NCBI GenBank assembly: GCA_036874045.1
Contig: CM072335.1
Location: 8,018,001 to 8,082,000, forward strand
Direction of reading: 5' to 3'
Length of the DNA: 64,000 nt
Source of the DNA: Cymodocea nodosa
Taxonomy: Eukaryota; Streptophyta; Magnoliopsida; Alismatales; Cymodoceaceae
Shown: in pieces, positions 1-11,400 of the stretch
Layout: each line of letters opens with the position of its first letter
Position numbering within the stretch: position 1 is the stretch's first letter
Made by a program: the position numbers and the translations under genes
The notes under the pieces: model-generated
The model's database searches: none
What the model was told of the DNA's origin: nothing
Seen by the model: the letters and a program-made list of their open reading frames with translations, nothing else

Positions 1-309
1 TTGGTATCAGTAATAACTCCTTCATTTCTCATTAAAGAACAAAAACTTTTAAACACACTTTGACTCATTCTATAAATCTTCCGACAATTGTAAGCTTGAT
101 GAGGTTGACAAGGATCTAGTAATCTCTTAATGTAATCTGCACCTTCTTTACTATATATACAACTTGTGTTATTGTATAGTAATAGTGACGTACTTGCCAT
201 TTTTGCTAAAATTGTCCATGACATAAATAGACGTAGTCGCCTTATTCTAGCCACTTCTTTTTCATCCATTATGAATGAAATTGCATTATCAACTGTAGTA
301 GTAAACATG
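1..309 (-). CDS. PIF-1 ORF2, N-terminal part of Harbinger-type transposase (partial)
   Basis: The open frame enters from beyond base 1 and can start at the Met at 309 or the one at 269. It contains the conserved N-terminal block YNCRKIYRMSQSVF, nearly the same as YNCRKIYRMSQHVF in PIF-2 and YNCRKIYRMSQTVF in PIF-3. In this family the segment precedes the catalytic DDE nuclease domain, which is outside the window here. No stop is seen in the visible part. The gene sits downstream of ORF1 on the same strand, as usual for PIF/Pong-type elements. Confidence 0.75.
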
Positions 310-647
310 TCACTGGGATTCATCCTCACCTACAAAATAACAAGAATATTACGAATTTACCATTTCACATTTCAATATATAAAAGACATTTCACATTTTT
401 AAGAAAATAAAAGACATTCGATGTTTCAACTAATAAAAAGCATTTTACATTTCATAATGATAAGTCATTTCACATTTCAATATATAATATCCATTTTACA
501 TTTTATCCATATATGACCTTCCACAAAAAGATTTCATCCATAAAAGATTACATTCACGAAAACACTTCATAAACACAAGAAGTTCAAGATTGGAAAGAAA
601 GTGAATTCATGCACAAAACAAACATTTCATCCATTATAATCATATGC

Positions 648-1683
648 TCACTTCCTAAACCTCAACCATTCATAACACATTTCTGCTAGTAAACTTAAGA
701 ACATTTTACATAATTCTAGCTTTTGGAATAACTCCATAGCTTCATATTGTTCTTCTGTAGAAAGACCTTCAATCTAAAGTAACGTTGCAACAACATGATT
801 TAAATAGTTTTCAGTCTTTTCTTTAATATCAACCAACCTTTCCTGTACTTCAACTATTTTTTTTTGTATATCAACCAACTCTTTAAATTGTTCGTTCTAT
901 GTAGCTTGATTTTGTTGATCTATTTCACACATATGCATAATGGCTTTTGATGCATCTTTAAATGAATCTGCTATGATTTGATGGGACACTACATGAGGTC
1001 TTGCTCATCTCTTCCTCTTCTCAATTGTCACCCTTGAACTTCCTCCTGATGAAGGAGGTAAATCAGAATCCATGTCCATTATTTCCTGAGTGGTATTGAA
1101 AGTGTTCATTTCCACATCTTATGTGTTTGGTACAAACTCTACCTCATCACCTTGTTTAGCCATATTCCCAGTGGCCATACTACCTTCAAATATTTGTTGC
1201 AATTGCTTAAATATCAAGCATGGTTTGCCTTTGTAGCTTTCACACTCTAGATGTGCCCATAAAAAGAAAATTGTAGTCAAAATAAAAAAAGATAAAGATT
1301 ATAATATTTTATAAGTCATAAGTGATTAAAAAATTAACCTTAACGAACTCTTTCCAAATCTCATCATCAATGTTAGTGTAACCTTGGATGAAATTCTAAC
1401 CCCATCCACTCTGGTTGGCAATTTTGGAGTAATTTTGATACATTAGTCGCCAAGTTTTTAAGCGACTTTCTACATTCTTCCTTGTGATACTTGTGTTTCT
1501 TCTAATATTGTATTTTTCAATTACTTCATCCCAAGTGCTACCTTTGATTTTTCCATCATGAGTTTTCTTATTTCCTTCATTCAATACTTCTGCTAAAATA
1601 TCTAAGAAATATGCATCTACTTCAGCATTCCAACTAATGTAACTTCTACCTCCACCTGTCCTTCCCCTGTCAGGAGTACTCAT
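648..1683 (-). pseudogene. PIF-1 ORF1, Myb/SANT-like DNA-binding protein (decayed)
   Basis: Exon 1 starts at Met 1683 and runs to a donor near 1339. It encodes a Myb/SANT-like (trihelix-type) domain with the blocks SYISWNAEVDAYFLDIL, NEGNKKTHDGKIKGSTW and KNVESRLKTWRLMYQNY. A second exon from about 1255 to 648 encodes an acidic linker, a basic patch near KRKR and a helical C-terminus. In PIF/Pong elements ORF1 protein partners the transposase and is needed for transposition. A stop follows SGWG at 1393-1395 and several more lie in exon 2, so this copy is not expected to make a full protein. The family assignment is firm because the same protein occurs in PIF-2 and PIF-3. Confidence 0.75.
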
Positions 1684-2989
1684 TTTCTACACAAGCACAG
1701 TTTCAACAACTACAATAAAACATATGGAATAACAACAGTAATAAAAATATTCATATGCATTTTCAAATACCATTACATTCATATTTTTGTCAAAATCATA
1801 TAATAGAATTGCAAAAGTAAAAACAAAGTAAAACAATTAATCATTGGACATGCTACACAAGTCATGTAAAATGAAATTTGTGGGAGTTCTACACAAAAGA
1901 TTGGTCAAATCTTCTATGTGATGTTTGACAAAGGTTTAATTGATTCTTATAACTAATGTGCATCTATTGAACAAAGTGACATTTGAAACTCATAACATAA
2001 AGGAAGAAAATAGTATTATAAACTATTTATAATGGAAACAAATGTTTGACTAGATTTTTTTTTTTCAGATCTCAAAGCAGCATAACAAAATAAAATCCAG
2101 ACTCTTGCAAAGGTGGTAATTAAGAATACCCAGCTATCAATCAATGTTTCATCTTTCTCACACATACTACAGATTCCATAAATTAATGCTACTTTTAGTC
2201 ATCAATGAAAATTAAATATAATAAATTAGCATCAAATGTACAAATCCAGCAAATAAGAAAATGACCTACTTGCTTATGAAATAACTTCACAAATGTAAAA
2301 AGTATAGGTGAAAATGAGGAATGTTGGGATTAAAATTTGTAACATGTGCAAGAAAACCATTTTGCAAGTAAATTTATAAATTTTCATATTAACGAATCAA
2401 AACTAAGTTAATCATTCACAAGATAAAAGGCTACCAATCAAAAGAGAAATTTTGATTACATATTCTAGGTAGCAGTATAATTATGCAAAAAGGTGTATGC
2501 TGAAGAATAGAGCATGGAGTCGGTAAGTCATTAAAAATGTGGTTGATAACTCATAGGCTGTCGTGAAAGTAAATTTTTAATTGATCTGTTCCAAGGGAAA
2601 ATTGACCTACAAAATATATGTAATACTAGTTTAGAAATACAAAGAAACTTACCAAGTCAAGAAGATGTTTTTTAGCATCAACTTGTTGCTGGCTCAAGCA
2701 AACATCACCATTAGCAGATCCCTTGGTTAACAACAACAATCTATTTAGATTTTCACTAGTCAACCATGACAGAGTCAACACTTTCTTTCCACTTAAACAT
2801 GTTTGACTAGTATTATAAACATGAGATCTGGTTTATTAGCTTTGTGCTTCAGTAAAGCATGCAATAAAATTGGGGAAAAAAATATTCATCCATTGCACTC
2901 GTGTATCAGATGCTATTATAGTGCAAAAAACAACGACACTTATTGAAAGTGAATAAAGATTTACATTGCAAAGTATTTGTAGGCCAAAC
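1684..2989. other. PIF-1 5' non-coding interior
   Basis: AT-rich DNA between ORF1 and the GC-rich array of PIF-1. By position it is the promoter and leader side of the element. PIF-2 has a comparable non-coding stretch (34560-35510). No gene is seen in it. Confidence 0.5.
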
Positions 2990-3295
2990 CTATTGGGTGG
3001 GCAACGGCGGGCGACAATAGCTTCGAGCGAAAGCGGCAGCTTCGGGTGATAGTGGAGGCTTCAAGTAACAGGTAGGGCGAGGGCGGTTTCGGCGCGAGGA
3101 GGTTTCGACGGTGCTACGTGTAGGAGGTTTCCGTGAGGGTGAGCAACGAGCGTGACAGTGAGCGTGAGTGCGAGTACGATGACGATTGCGAGGGTGAGTG
3201 GGCGAGCGTGACAACGAGCACAAGTGTGAGTGCGATGGCAAGCGTGAGCGCGAGGGAGGGTGAGTGCACGCATGAGAGGGCGAAAATCACATGCC
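2990..3295. repeat. GC-rich degenerate short tandem array inside PIF-1
   Basis: An abruptly GC-rich island in AT-rich DNA. From about 3130 to 3290 it is a degenerate hexamer-like array of GTGAGC, GTGAGT and GCGAGT units. The part before 3130 is less regular (GGCGGGCGAC, GCTTCGAGCG, GGAGGTTTC motifs). It ends about 190 bases from the element's right end. The short open frames on both strands here come from the repeat and are not genes. Confidence 0.75.
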
Positions 3296-3449
3296 CTCTA
3301 GGTGATTTTTGTGTGTGCAAGGGTGGGAAAATTTGAGTCGGAAATGGAAAATAAACCTTTTATATGGATGGAAATGTGTAGAATTCCTTTTTGTCAATTG
3401 ACATGCACACTAATGACTTACAAAAGAAAAGTTTGAACTTTTCTTTCCT

Positions 3450-3481
3450 TTATATGAATTCTAGTGTGCACTAACCCCCCC
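3450..3481 (-). repeat. Probable right terminal repeat of PIF-1
   Basis: The inward-facing sequence on the minus strand begins GGGGGGTTAGTGCACAC. It compares with GGAGGTGTTTGTGCATG and GGAGGGGTTTGTGTCTAC at the two ends of PIF-2. The lead-in sequence also resembles the PIF-2 right end (TTTTATAT followed by GGA-rich DNA). A clean three-base target duplication cannot be checked because the other end is off-window. Confidence 0.45.
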
Positions 3482-4326
3482 TATATGTTCATTACTTCAA
3501 AGACAAAGTAAAAATGATCTTTTACAAGTTTTTATATACGTTGTTTTACAATTACGATAACAAGTACGATGTGCTCGTGTTTGTCGTGAAAAAATTTAAA
3601 AAATTATTAGCTTGTAGGAAGAAAAATGGAGAGAGAACTGAGAAGATGATGAATAGTGGATAATTATTGATAAGTAAAATTTGATGTTTATAGTATTATT
3701 TAGATTATTTTAAGTTTTAGCATGGATAAGTTTGGAATATTGGACCTAGATATTGCTATGATGTATGGCTGTTTCTTCCTTTTATATTGTCATTGAGTGT
3801 GAGGAGGCGATCGAGTAGTCTGTCGAAAAATAAATTTCAATCTTTTAAGTTAGAAATTTATTTTCTCAATCTTTACACATGAATAGAATTTAAATTATCA
3901 AAAAATTTGAATTTAAAACGGTACAAACAACTCATCACTTAAATTTTAACAGAAAAAATTTTCAATTACATTAGATTCTAAGTGCACAAATCTTTTAATT
4001 TTGGTAACATTTTTTAATCATCATAAAGTTAGCCATGTATTCAAATATGGATATAATATTTTTACATGAATGATAAAATTTTTTGTTATTTCTTTCAATT
4101 AAATAAATTAATATAAAAGACATAAAAAAGTATATCAAACTTTATTATTATAAAAAAAAGACTGTGAAAATTTGAGATAGAGAAAAGTAGAATTCAAAAA
4201 GTTTTGCCCGCAAACCTTTTTTTTATCCATGCTGTCGTTGTCTGCGCTTCTTCCTCCCTTTCCTTTCCCTCTCCTCTCCGATAACATGATGGTTACGTCG
4301 TTTCCTCCCCTGCCGCGGCCGAAGTC
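3482..4326 (+). promoter_or_regulatory. GGH promoter and 5' leader region
   Basis: About 845 bases between PIF-1 and the GGH start codon. The distal part is AT-rich. A TATA-like TATAAAA lies at 4149-4155, and from about 4240 there is a pyrimidine-rich stretch (CTTCTTCCTCCCTTTCC) like the Y-patch and leader of many plant genes. If the TATA box is used, the leader would be about 145 bases. An upstream ATG at 4229 opens a frame that overlaps the GGH start. TATA and start-site use are inferred, not proven. Confidence 0.45.
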
Positions 4327-4447
4327 ATGGGCCGCTCTCTCCACTCTCTCGCTGTTATTACCACCTCGACATTCTCTCTTCTCGCTTTTCTTGCTCTTCT
4401 TCTTCTTCTTCTTCTTCTTCTTCGTCTTCTTCTTCGTACGTCGGTAG
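4229..4447 (+). other. Upstream ORF overlapping the GGH start codon
   Basis: A 72-codon frame starts at ATG 4229, also holds a double ATG further in, and runs in a different frame across the GGH ATG. If transcription starts upstream of 4229 it could lower GGH translation. Its peptide is Pro-, Leu- and Phe-rich and its tail is a Phe run read from the CTT repeat, so a real protein role is unlikely. Confidence 0.35.
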
Positions 4448-4704
4448 TATTTCCCCAAAACCAGGACTTCCTGGTTCATTCTCAGTGGGTGGAAGGAGTA
4501 GCGAGCTGCCCCATGCCGGACTCTACCCTCTACTGCCAGCCGGTCATCGGTATCCTCTCGCACCCAGGCGATGGCGCCTCTGGGAGGCTTAACAATGGCT
4601 CCCACGTCTCCAACATCCCTGCTTCGTATGTGAAATTTGTCGAGTCTGGTGGTGCGAGAGTGGTGCCAATCATCTTCAACGAATCCCTGGATGTGATTTA
4701 TGAG
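4327..4704 (+). CDS. GGH: GGH exon 1: signal peptide and N-terminal core
   Basis: The exon has 126 codons from ATG 4327 to GAG, followed by donor GTGGGT. Residues 1-40 form a signal peptide or anchor with a long Leu run encoded by a CTT microsatellite. The mature core starts near CQPVIGILSHPGDG (residue 70 on) and continues with ASYVKFVESGGARVVPIIFN, the conserved N-terminal blocks of plant GGH. NGS in the LNNGSHVSN stretch is a possible N-glycosylation site. The start was chosen because it precedes the hydrophobic segment in frame and no earlier in-frame Met gives a better signal peptide. The exon end agrees in phase with exon 2. Confidence 0.9.
4391..4435 (+). repeat. CTT microsatellite inside the GGH signal peptide
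   Basis: An imperfect run of CTT/TTC triplets interrupted by CGTC. It is read in frame as the Leu-rich hydrophobic core of the signal peptide. Triplet changes would lengthen or shorten the hydrophobic run without changing frame. The long lysine-rich frame on the opposite strand is its shadow. Confidence 0.8.
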
Positions 4705-4889
4705 GTGGGTTTTCGTCTCACTGATTTTGATATCGTGTATGATGTGGTTGGTAAACAAATATTTGCGTCCTTTCAAGAGCATTACGAAGAACATATCGTA
4801 TTTTTTGAAATCTCTGTTCCTCTTGTTCTTCGTGTGCATATATATTATCACCATGTTTGAATCCCTAAACGCCATCGCTAAACTATACT

Positions 4890-5150
4890 TCATGACCACA
4901 TTTTCCATTTTAATGGGTTGCCCCCAACATAGGTGCTGTGGACATCCGGTCGTTCTCTAGCATATTCTAACTCAGAGAACGCCTCAACCTCTAATTGGCC
5001 ATTTTTTGTATGGATCAGGTTTTTTCCAAGGGTACCTTTCTTATAGCTAATACCTGAATGACTCCTTCCTAGTAAACAACTTTTAAGTTCATGCATGAAT
5101 TGTGAGAGAAGACCAATTGTATGGGCAATATTTGGTCGAGTGACCATCTG
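4890..5150 (-). mobile_element. Copia retrotransposon fragment (RT end / RNase H)
   Basis: A fossil scrap of a Ty1/copia polyprotein on the minus strand, just inside intron 1. The blocks TRPNIAHTIGLLSQFMHE and KGTLGKNLIHTKNGQLEVEA are typical of the copia segment joining reverse transcriptase to RNase H. No LTR is seen next to it. It is old and clearly broken. Confidence 0.75.
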
Positions 5151-5767
5151 ATTTATTCAGTGTATACTCATCGGTAGGTGACTATGTTGGTAGTTGCAGG
5201 CTAAGGAATCAAATTCCACATTCCACGTAAGGTAAATGTTTACATTTCTTCATCTATGGTTTTCCAATGTAGAATTTGTAGTTCTTCTTGATAGTTCTTG
5301 AGAATAGACTCAAATAAAATGGAAAGAGCCAACTCTTGAAAGGATGAGTTCAAATGATTATAGGAAACAAACTTTGAAATAAGGTGTGTAGTGTAGGTTC
5401 ATTTACCTTTCTCAAGGCTATGTGAAACTTATAAGGTTCTAGCGACTCAGTTAGACTAGTATTTATGGAGAAGGATGTTTGGGGCATATGTAGAGTTGGT
5501 TGACTCTCCTGATGTGGTGATATACTTGCCATGGATGCTGACCTTTCAGTCATTGAGAGACTTTCAACTCTGAAGTGTCCATGTGCCTTGTACACTAACT
5601 CTTTTCAAGTGTTTCTTTAACATAAGCAACTACGTATTATGCACCTAACCAATGAACCTATCCAACTTAACAGGCCAATGATGCATGCTCTATCTAGTTT
5701 GATAATAGTGAGATATATTAATTTCCTAATCAATCTTCTATATTGATTTGGATTATCTAGTTTTTCA
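5151..5767. other. Intron 1, unassigned
   Basis: No recognisable gene or element. An 81-codon minus-strand frame at 5350-5595 has no family match that I know. It may be an unrecognised part of the neighbouring copia fossil. Confidence 0.4.
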
Positions 5768-6560
5768 AGGTTCTATTTATGCACGTTTCTTGTTAGGAAG
5801 TGAAATGGCTGGAAATAGTAGAAATGATGGAAGATGAAAATGACAAGATATGATAGGACATGGTAAAAAATATAGTAATGTTTGTACATTAGTGGAAATG
5901 ATGAGAATTTTTTTGAGGTGTTTATGCATTTATAGGAAATAATAGAAAATTCAAAAGTTAATATTTTTCTTAAAAATTAAATAATAAATTAAGAAAATAA
6001 ATTGAAAAATGTTATTTTAAAATCAAATTTTTTTAATACAAACTATAGTATACACTAAAATTTCAAGGAAAACAAATGTAGCATATGAAATAACTTGCTT
6101 TTAGCTAATATAAACAATATTGTTCATTACAACTCAATTTTTTTTTGAAATATTACATGCTATATATTATTTTTTTTCAATAATGATAGAAGCTTTGTCA
6201 AGATTATTAGTATTTATTTCAAGTGATTCATTTGTGAGATCTTCAAGTAAATCTTTTCGGTCTACTCTTTTAATGAAATTGTAAAGAAGAAAATATGTTA
6301 GAATAATATTTGCTTATGTTTCAAATGGAAATGACATATATCTATGCAAAATAACAAATCGATGTTTAATTATTTCAAATGTACATTTTATTACATTTCT
6401 CAACTATGAATGTCTGTTATTAAAATTCTCTACCAAATTATTAGGAAGTCAGTTTTAATCATACTTTGATAAATGATAACGAACACTTCAAAATGGAGAA
6501 ATAAATTCTTAGTGATTTGAAAAACTTGTATTTACCAATTAAAACTTACTTGCACATTGT
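5768..6560 (-). mobile_element. PIF-4: decayed PIF/Harbinger relic with transposase C-terminal exon
   Basis: The left end reads TTCTATTTATGCACGTTTC, close to the PIF-3 end CCCATTTTTGCACATTTC. It is followed by two more such motifs near 5875 and 5921 beside AGGAAATAATAG-type sequence. From about 6160 to 6550 the DNA aligns, with many differences, to the last transposase exon of PIF-3, for example the stretches TTTCAAATGGAAATGACAT, GAATGTCTGT and TGGAGAAATAAATTC. Many stops and gaps make it a dead relic. Its right end was not found. Confidence 0.7.
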
Positions 6561-8990
6561 CTACTATGGTTTAAGGCTTTTAGCCATTATAGAATGCTAT
6601 TTTATTATGATTGGCAACTAAAAAATACTATAGCATTTGAGTGAAAAAGATCAATAGAAATTTCTACAAGAAAATGGCTACAACCTATGTTGTCATCTTA
6701 TTAAAATGGGAACTTTTGAGGACTAATAGTTCTTCGAGTTTTATTCAAACAAGAACCCAATAGTGAAAACAAAAGAATGGAGGCTTAAAGGAACAAAAAC
6801 ATTTGTAACTATTATATGAAAGCCAAAAGTAGAAACAAAGCACTATATCTATGTATCATTTAAACATTCATACCTAGGATGGATGAATAATGATTTGTTG
6901 ACTAGATGATTGTTTAGAATGAAAAAGTACATAATATTAATAGTTAAATGATGGTTAATTGCATAATATTTAACTTATCATATAAGAATTAAGTTATTAT
7001 GTTATAATTGCACTATTATATGCTTTAATAAAGGAATCTGCATAATTTCAGGAAATTAACGTTAATTAAGTATATTTCTGAATTGTTGGTAAATTACAGG
7101 CTTTGAAATTCCTAAGTATCCGAATTTTCTGTTATTTCAGAGAGTTATATTACATGTAACAGACAGTTATGTTTTTAACGATAGAAGAATATTTTATTAT
7201 TTCTAGGAGTACACATGTTGAAACATTAATGCATGACTTAAGTGGATTTTCGGTAAGTTATTTGGTAACTATCCGAAATGCATCTGAGCATCTGATAGTT
7301 AAGGTTGTAAGTATCCGAAATATCTGAACTCGTTAAGTTAGAATTATGTACGTGTTGAATTTAAATACTTTATTATGTCACGTGAGTTGCACATGTTTAA
7401 CTCGTTAAGTTAGCATAACTATACACGTTGAGTTACTTGAATATACATTAAGGTAACACGTTTTGTTATGTAGAAATAAGAAAAGTAAACTTTCGGATAG
7501 TTAACATTTCGTTTTAGTCAAAGAGCTATGTTAAAAACTCGTATAGTTAAGTTATCTACACGTGCGTTTTAATGTGTTTTAATATTTTAAGTTTTCACGT
7601 GTGTTTCATATGCGTTTGGTAATGAAAAATCGAAGAGTTAGATAACTATTCGAGTTTGATACATATGGATGGATAACTGTTCGAGTTTTATAAAATGACT
7701 AACGAACAGATAAATTTTTTTATTTAGTTATGTATTTTGTAGGTGTAAGAACTAGAAGAGTTACAAGAAGATACAAGAAAAATCATGATTGCACGTATCA
7801 CGTAGGAATTTACTCGTAGAATGAAGAAGAAATCACTATCGTTGATATAAATGAAGGAAATCTAACCGATCATTTAGGTAGAAGCAGTTACTATAGAAAG
7901 AAATATAAAAAAAGAGGAGAAAGACAAAGAAAAATGTGTGTGCAGAGTGGAGAACCACGTTAACTGCAGGAAGCGTTCGAAGTTCCCTGAAGTTCCACAC
8001 TACCACTAAAATCACCAACCATTGGAGGTATGTGAAGATACTTTCCTGATGTCGGGTCGATTCCGAGTCAAACACAGTGACTGACAACCACTATGAGGAG
8101 TGATCGCGTCATGGAAAGTGAAATCATTTTTACTAAGCACCGACTCATCTTGGGAGATCGTAAAATTTCTAGCCTTGGTTTCGAGTTGATGTCAATATGC
8201 TAAAGAAGAGATCAACTTACAATTCTTGATTCGTGATTCTATAGAAAGAGGAGGCATGATTGTAAGTGATTAAATTTTTAGTGGTGTAATCACGTCGCAT
8301 GTAGTGACGAAAGTTTTTATTGTCGATAGAAATTTTATATTTCATCTTCGTTCATCTTCAGGAACATATCAAAACAAAAATACTAAAAACAACAAATTAT
8401 CTGTGTTTACATTTAGTATTAGAGTGTTGTATTGTTTGTTTTGTATCGTGATTAATGTTATCATTGTCAGTATTGTAAATGTTTTATGTTTGTTTGATTC
8501 AGAAAATAGAAAATAGTTTTATAGTTTACTGAAATTGATTCGTTCTAAATACTTAAAGATTTTAATAATTACTGTTTGAAATATCTGAATGTTAGTATTG
8601 CTTAATAATAAATATAATATTAACTAACATTAAAAAGCTTAATTGATGTTATTTACAATCTGTGGAACCGCCTAATGGTTGGTCGAATTCCTCTGTAAAT
8701 AACAGTATATAATTGGAAAGATAGGCTCGTGGAGTTAACTTAAGTCCACGAGGTTAGTCTGTTGAGTTAGTCATAACTCCACAAACTAAGTCTGTTGTGT
8801 TAACTATAACTCAACGGAGTTCTTAACTACACATATAAACTCTAATATAAAAATCGGAATAGTATACAATTCTTACTTAATCTTTGTGGGATCGATCTGT
8901 ACTTGCACAAAAATACAATATACACAATGTACTTGTAGTTAAAATACAAATTGGAATTAATATCTAATTTGTGTGAAATGTTGTTTGTTT
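6561..8990. other. Intron 1, AT-rich unassigned DNA with LTR-like tail
   Basis: No gene found. From about 7040 short motifs such as TATCCGAA and ACTCGTTAAGTTA recur. Near 8725-8825 three variants of an AACTCCACGAG-like motif follow one another. The stretch near 8885, TGTGGGATCGATCTGTACT, resembles sequence often seen at the ends of plant LTR retrotransposon repeats. This may be an old unclassified LTR element, but no paired ends or coding parts were seen. Confidence 0.35.
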
Positions 8991-11400
8991 ACTTCTAAAA
9001 GTAATTATTTATATAAGCATAAAAACAAATTAGACAAGTTTAAGAATTAACTTAACAACCCCAAACAATGATCATCTACATGCAACCAAAACCTTTGATG
9101 ATTGTGGAAGGTCGATCACAAGTGAAAGAAGTGGAAGACAACCTTAACCTTCAATAATTGTAAAAGGTTGATCACAAGCAGAAGAGTGGAAGACGACCTT
9201 GACCTTTGATGATCACAAAAAGAAGAGGTTGACATTGCAAACTTCCATGAGATGATGACAACAATGGAGAAGCTTCTAGTCCAATGATGATGACAACAAT
9301 TGTTGGGGAGAAGAGTGTTGGGAAGGTCAAGGGTTTTGGGGTTTAGTGATTTTTGATTGTTATAGATGGGGAAAGATGGGAAAATGTTTTTGTGGTTGAT
9401 ATTTATACAAGAGAGATGGAATGTAATCATTTTTGTAGATACTTTACTTTTGAGCCTTAACTAAGATCAGATGTTTATATTAGGTAAGGTGACTAACCCT
9501 TCTATCGAACTCATGACTTGTGATGAGCCTTATGGGCTATCTTTCCTTTTGCATGGGTCTTTGAGGTCCATTGCCCTCCACGTGAACTTAAGGACTCTTC
9601 ATCATTATTTGTGTTGGCTCTTGAGGCTTATTATCCTTTACTTGGATCCTAGGGCCCATTAAGATTAAGGAGAAAATGATGATTGTGGCTTACTAGTCCA
9701 TTGGTAAATTCTCTATTTTAGTGCCTTAAGGTTAATGGATCAATCTCTATCTAATGCACTTACAAAGTCCCTTTTTTTGATTTATTGATATCAACATTAT
9801 GTTAGTAAGTTGGATGCTACATCAATGTCACATTAACAGGTTGCATCTTGATTAGATTAGATCATGCTCCTTGATTTGACTTGATGACCAAGAATAAATC
9901 ATTTTTGTTATGATTCGATAGTTGACGATGCATCAACCTTTTAATTTGACGAACAAGGGCAAATCTAAGATCCAACAATTTAAATCAGATCATCCAAAGT
10001 CAAATCTAATGACCCTTGCTCAATCTAGCCTCATAACCATTTTTAGCCATCGAATATTCCCCTAACTACTTTTAGTCATTGGATCAACTAATTGGCTTTT
10101 ACAGGCTATTGCTAGCCTTCTTCGAGGGGAAGCACAAAAATGGTAACTTGGCAATTGCTATTGATTGGTTAGCCTTATTGGACCTAACTAGCTTTCCCAT
10201 TTTGGTATTGTTGTTGTAAATGGTAGGTTAGGGTGGGGGAGAAAGGGGACACTTGAAGTGCAACTAAAAAGGGGGAAGGATGAGGATCCATGTCTACAGT
10301 GAGCCTCCTTTGGTAGCTTAGTTGTTGTTGTCAAGTAGGATCAACTCTATGCACCTATGTCAGTTCCCTCGTGCTTAACCATTGTAGCCTTTGCAAACCT
10401 CAACCATGTGGATTTTCATTTCCCAAGTCGTCAACTCCTACACAACCTTTTGCTCCATGACAACCCTAAGTTTTGTTGTAATTGTGTCCTCCATGTAGTT
10501 TTGATGTTTGAGCATCCTCTATCATCATTCGTACTACTCTATTGCTTGACTCTGCCTTAGTTATAACTTGCCTTTTTTATGTAGCTTTGAATCACAAGTT
10601 TTGCCATGCATGATTACCGTCATCTTGGTAGCTTTACCTTTATTGTAGGTTGTTGACATTCAGTTTTTGCTTTAGCACTACATGACTAACTGCACTTCTC
10701 TTGCCATCTCTACTCCCATCGGATGTTGAGTAGTTGATCAACATGCTCCTCCCATAGGGTGGTCGTACTACAAGGTGGTCAGAGTAGTCCACCTAATCAC
10801 CTTGTTTTCCAACCTCCTTGGATGTGCACCTACCACATTGGTATCCTGGCCAATGGGCTTATAGATTTAGTTATGCTTGAAGGTCCTTTGTTTCAAATTG
10901 ATAAATCTCCTCCTTCCTTTGTAACACATAGAATTGCTTCTTAAATGTTGCTATGCCCTCTAAGGAGCTTGAGCAGACAATTCTAGGTGTTTGTTTGAGC
11001 TATAGATGACTACAGGAGTTGCTATAGATTGCATCCCCTATTTTGCTTCATTGCTTATTGTTATGTTGATTGACCAACAACACAAGTGAGGGTGACCATT
11101 TGAGCTGTCCCAACCTTCTGTGTGGTCTGACGCCATCGACTTAAGTTGCTTGCAAGCAGCTCCTTCATTGTCTATTGTCAAAATAAAGGTTAAACTTCGT
11201 TAACTTGACCATTGTAACGATAGTTTTCTTTAGGTGAGTTTTAAAGCCATAAGGATATCAAATGTAAATTTGATGACTTTAGGTATTTTGCAAAGGTTAC
11301 TACCATTTTTTTTAAATTACAGATGAGTCCTAATTTGTAGTTCTGAAGTTTATCATTTTACAAAAAGCTTCCTATAAATTGCAAATAGGTCCTTGTTTGA
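8991..11400. other. Intron 1, unassigned
   Basis: Only short frames without recognisable domains. Composition and its position before the LTR-like segment at 11400-12442 make a decayed long LTR possible. I see no terminal pair or coding domain to support that directly. Confidence 0.35.

Larger units (their letters stand above)
1..3481 (-). mobile_element. PIF-1: PIF/Harbinger DNA transposon, left part beyond window
   Basis: A PIF/Harbinger element read on the minus strand. It holds the N-terminal part of a DDE transposase at the left edge, a Myb/SANT-like ORF1, a GC-rich array at about 2990-3290 and a probable terminal repeat at about 3450-3481. The order and spacing match PIF-2 and PIF-3 in this window. 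Read inward on the minus strand, the putative right end begins GGGGGGTTAGTGCACAC, which resembles the PIF-2 end. The flanking bases are TAT rather than the usual TTA or TAA, so the exact border is uncertain. The 3' half of the transposase gene and the left terminus lie outside the window. Confidence 0.8.

Noticed and set aside
2990-3336. Several overlapping Arg/His- or Glu-rich frames in the PIF-1 GC-rich island
   Set aside because: All four frames follow the short tandem repeat, and none matches a protein family.
4135-4908. 257-codon minus-strand open frame over GGH exon 1
   Set aside because: It is the antisense shadow of exon 1. Its long lysine run is the complement of the CTT microsatellite and it has no known domain.
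9116-10944. Several 60-100-codon frames in intron 1
   Set aside because: No recognisable domains, no codon pattern, and no splice or promoter context. They look like random frames.
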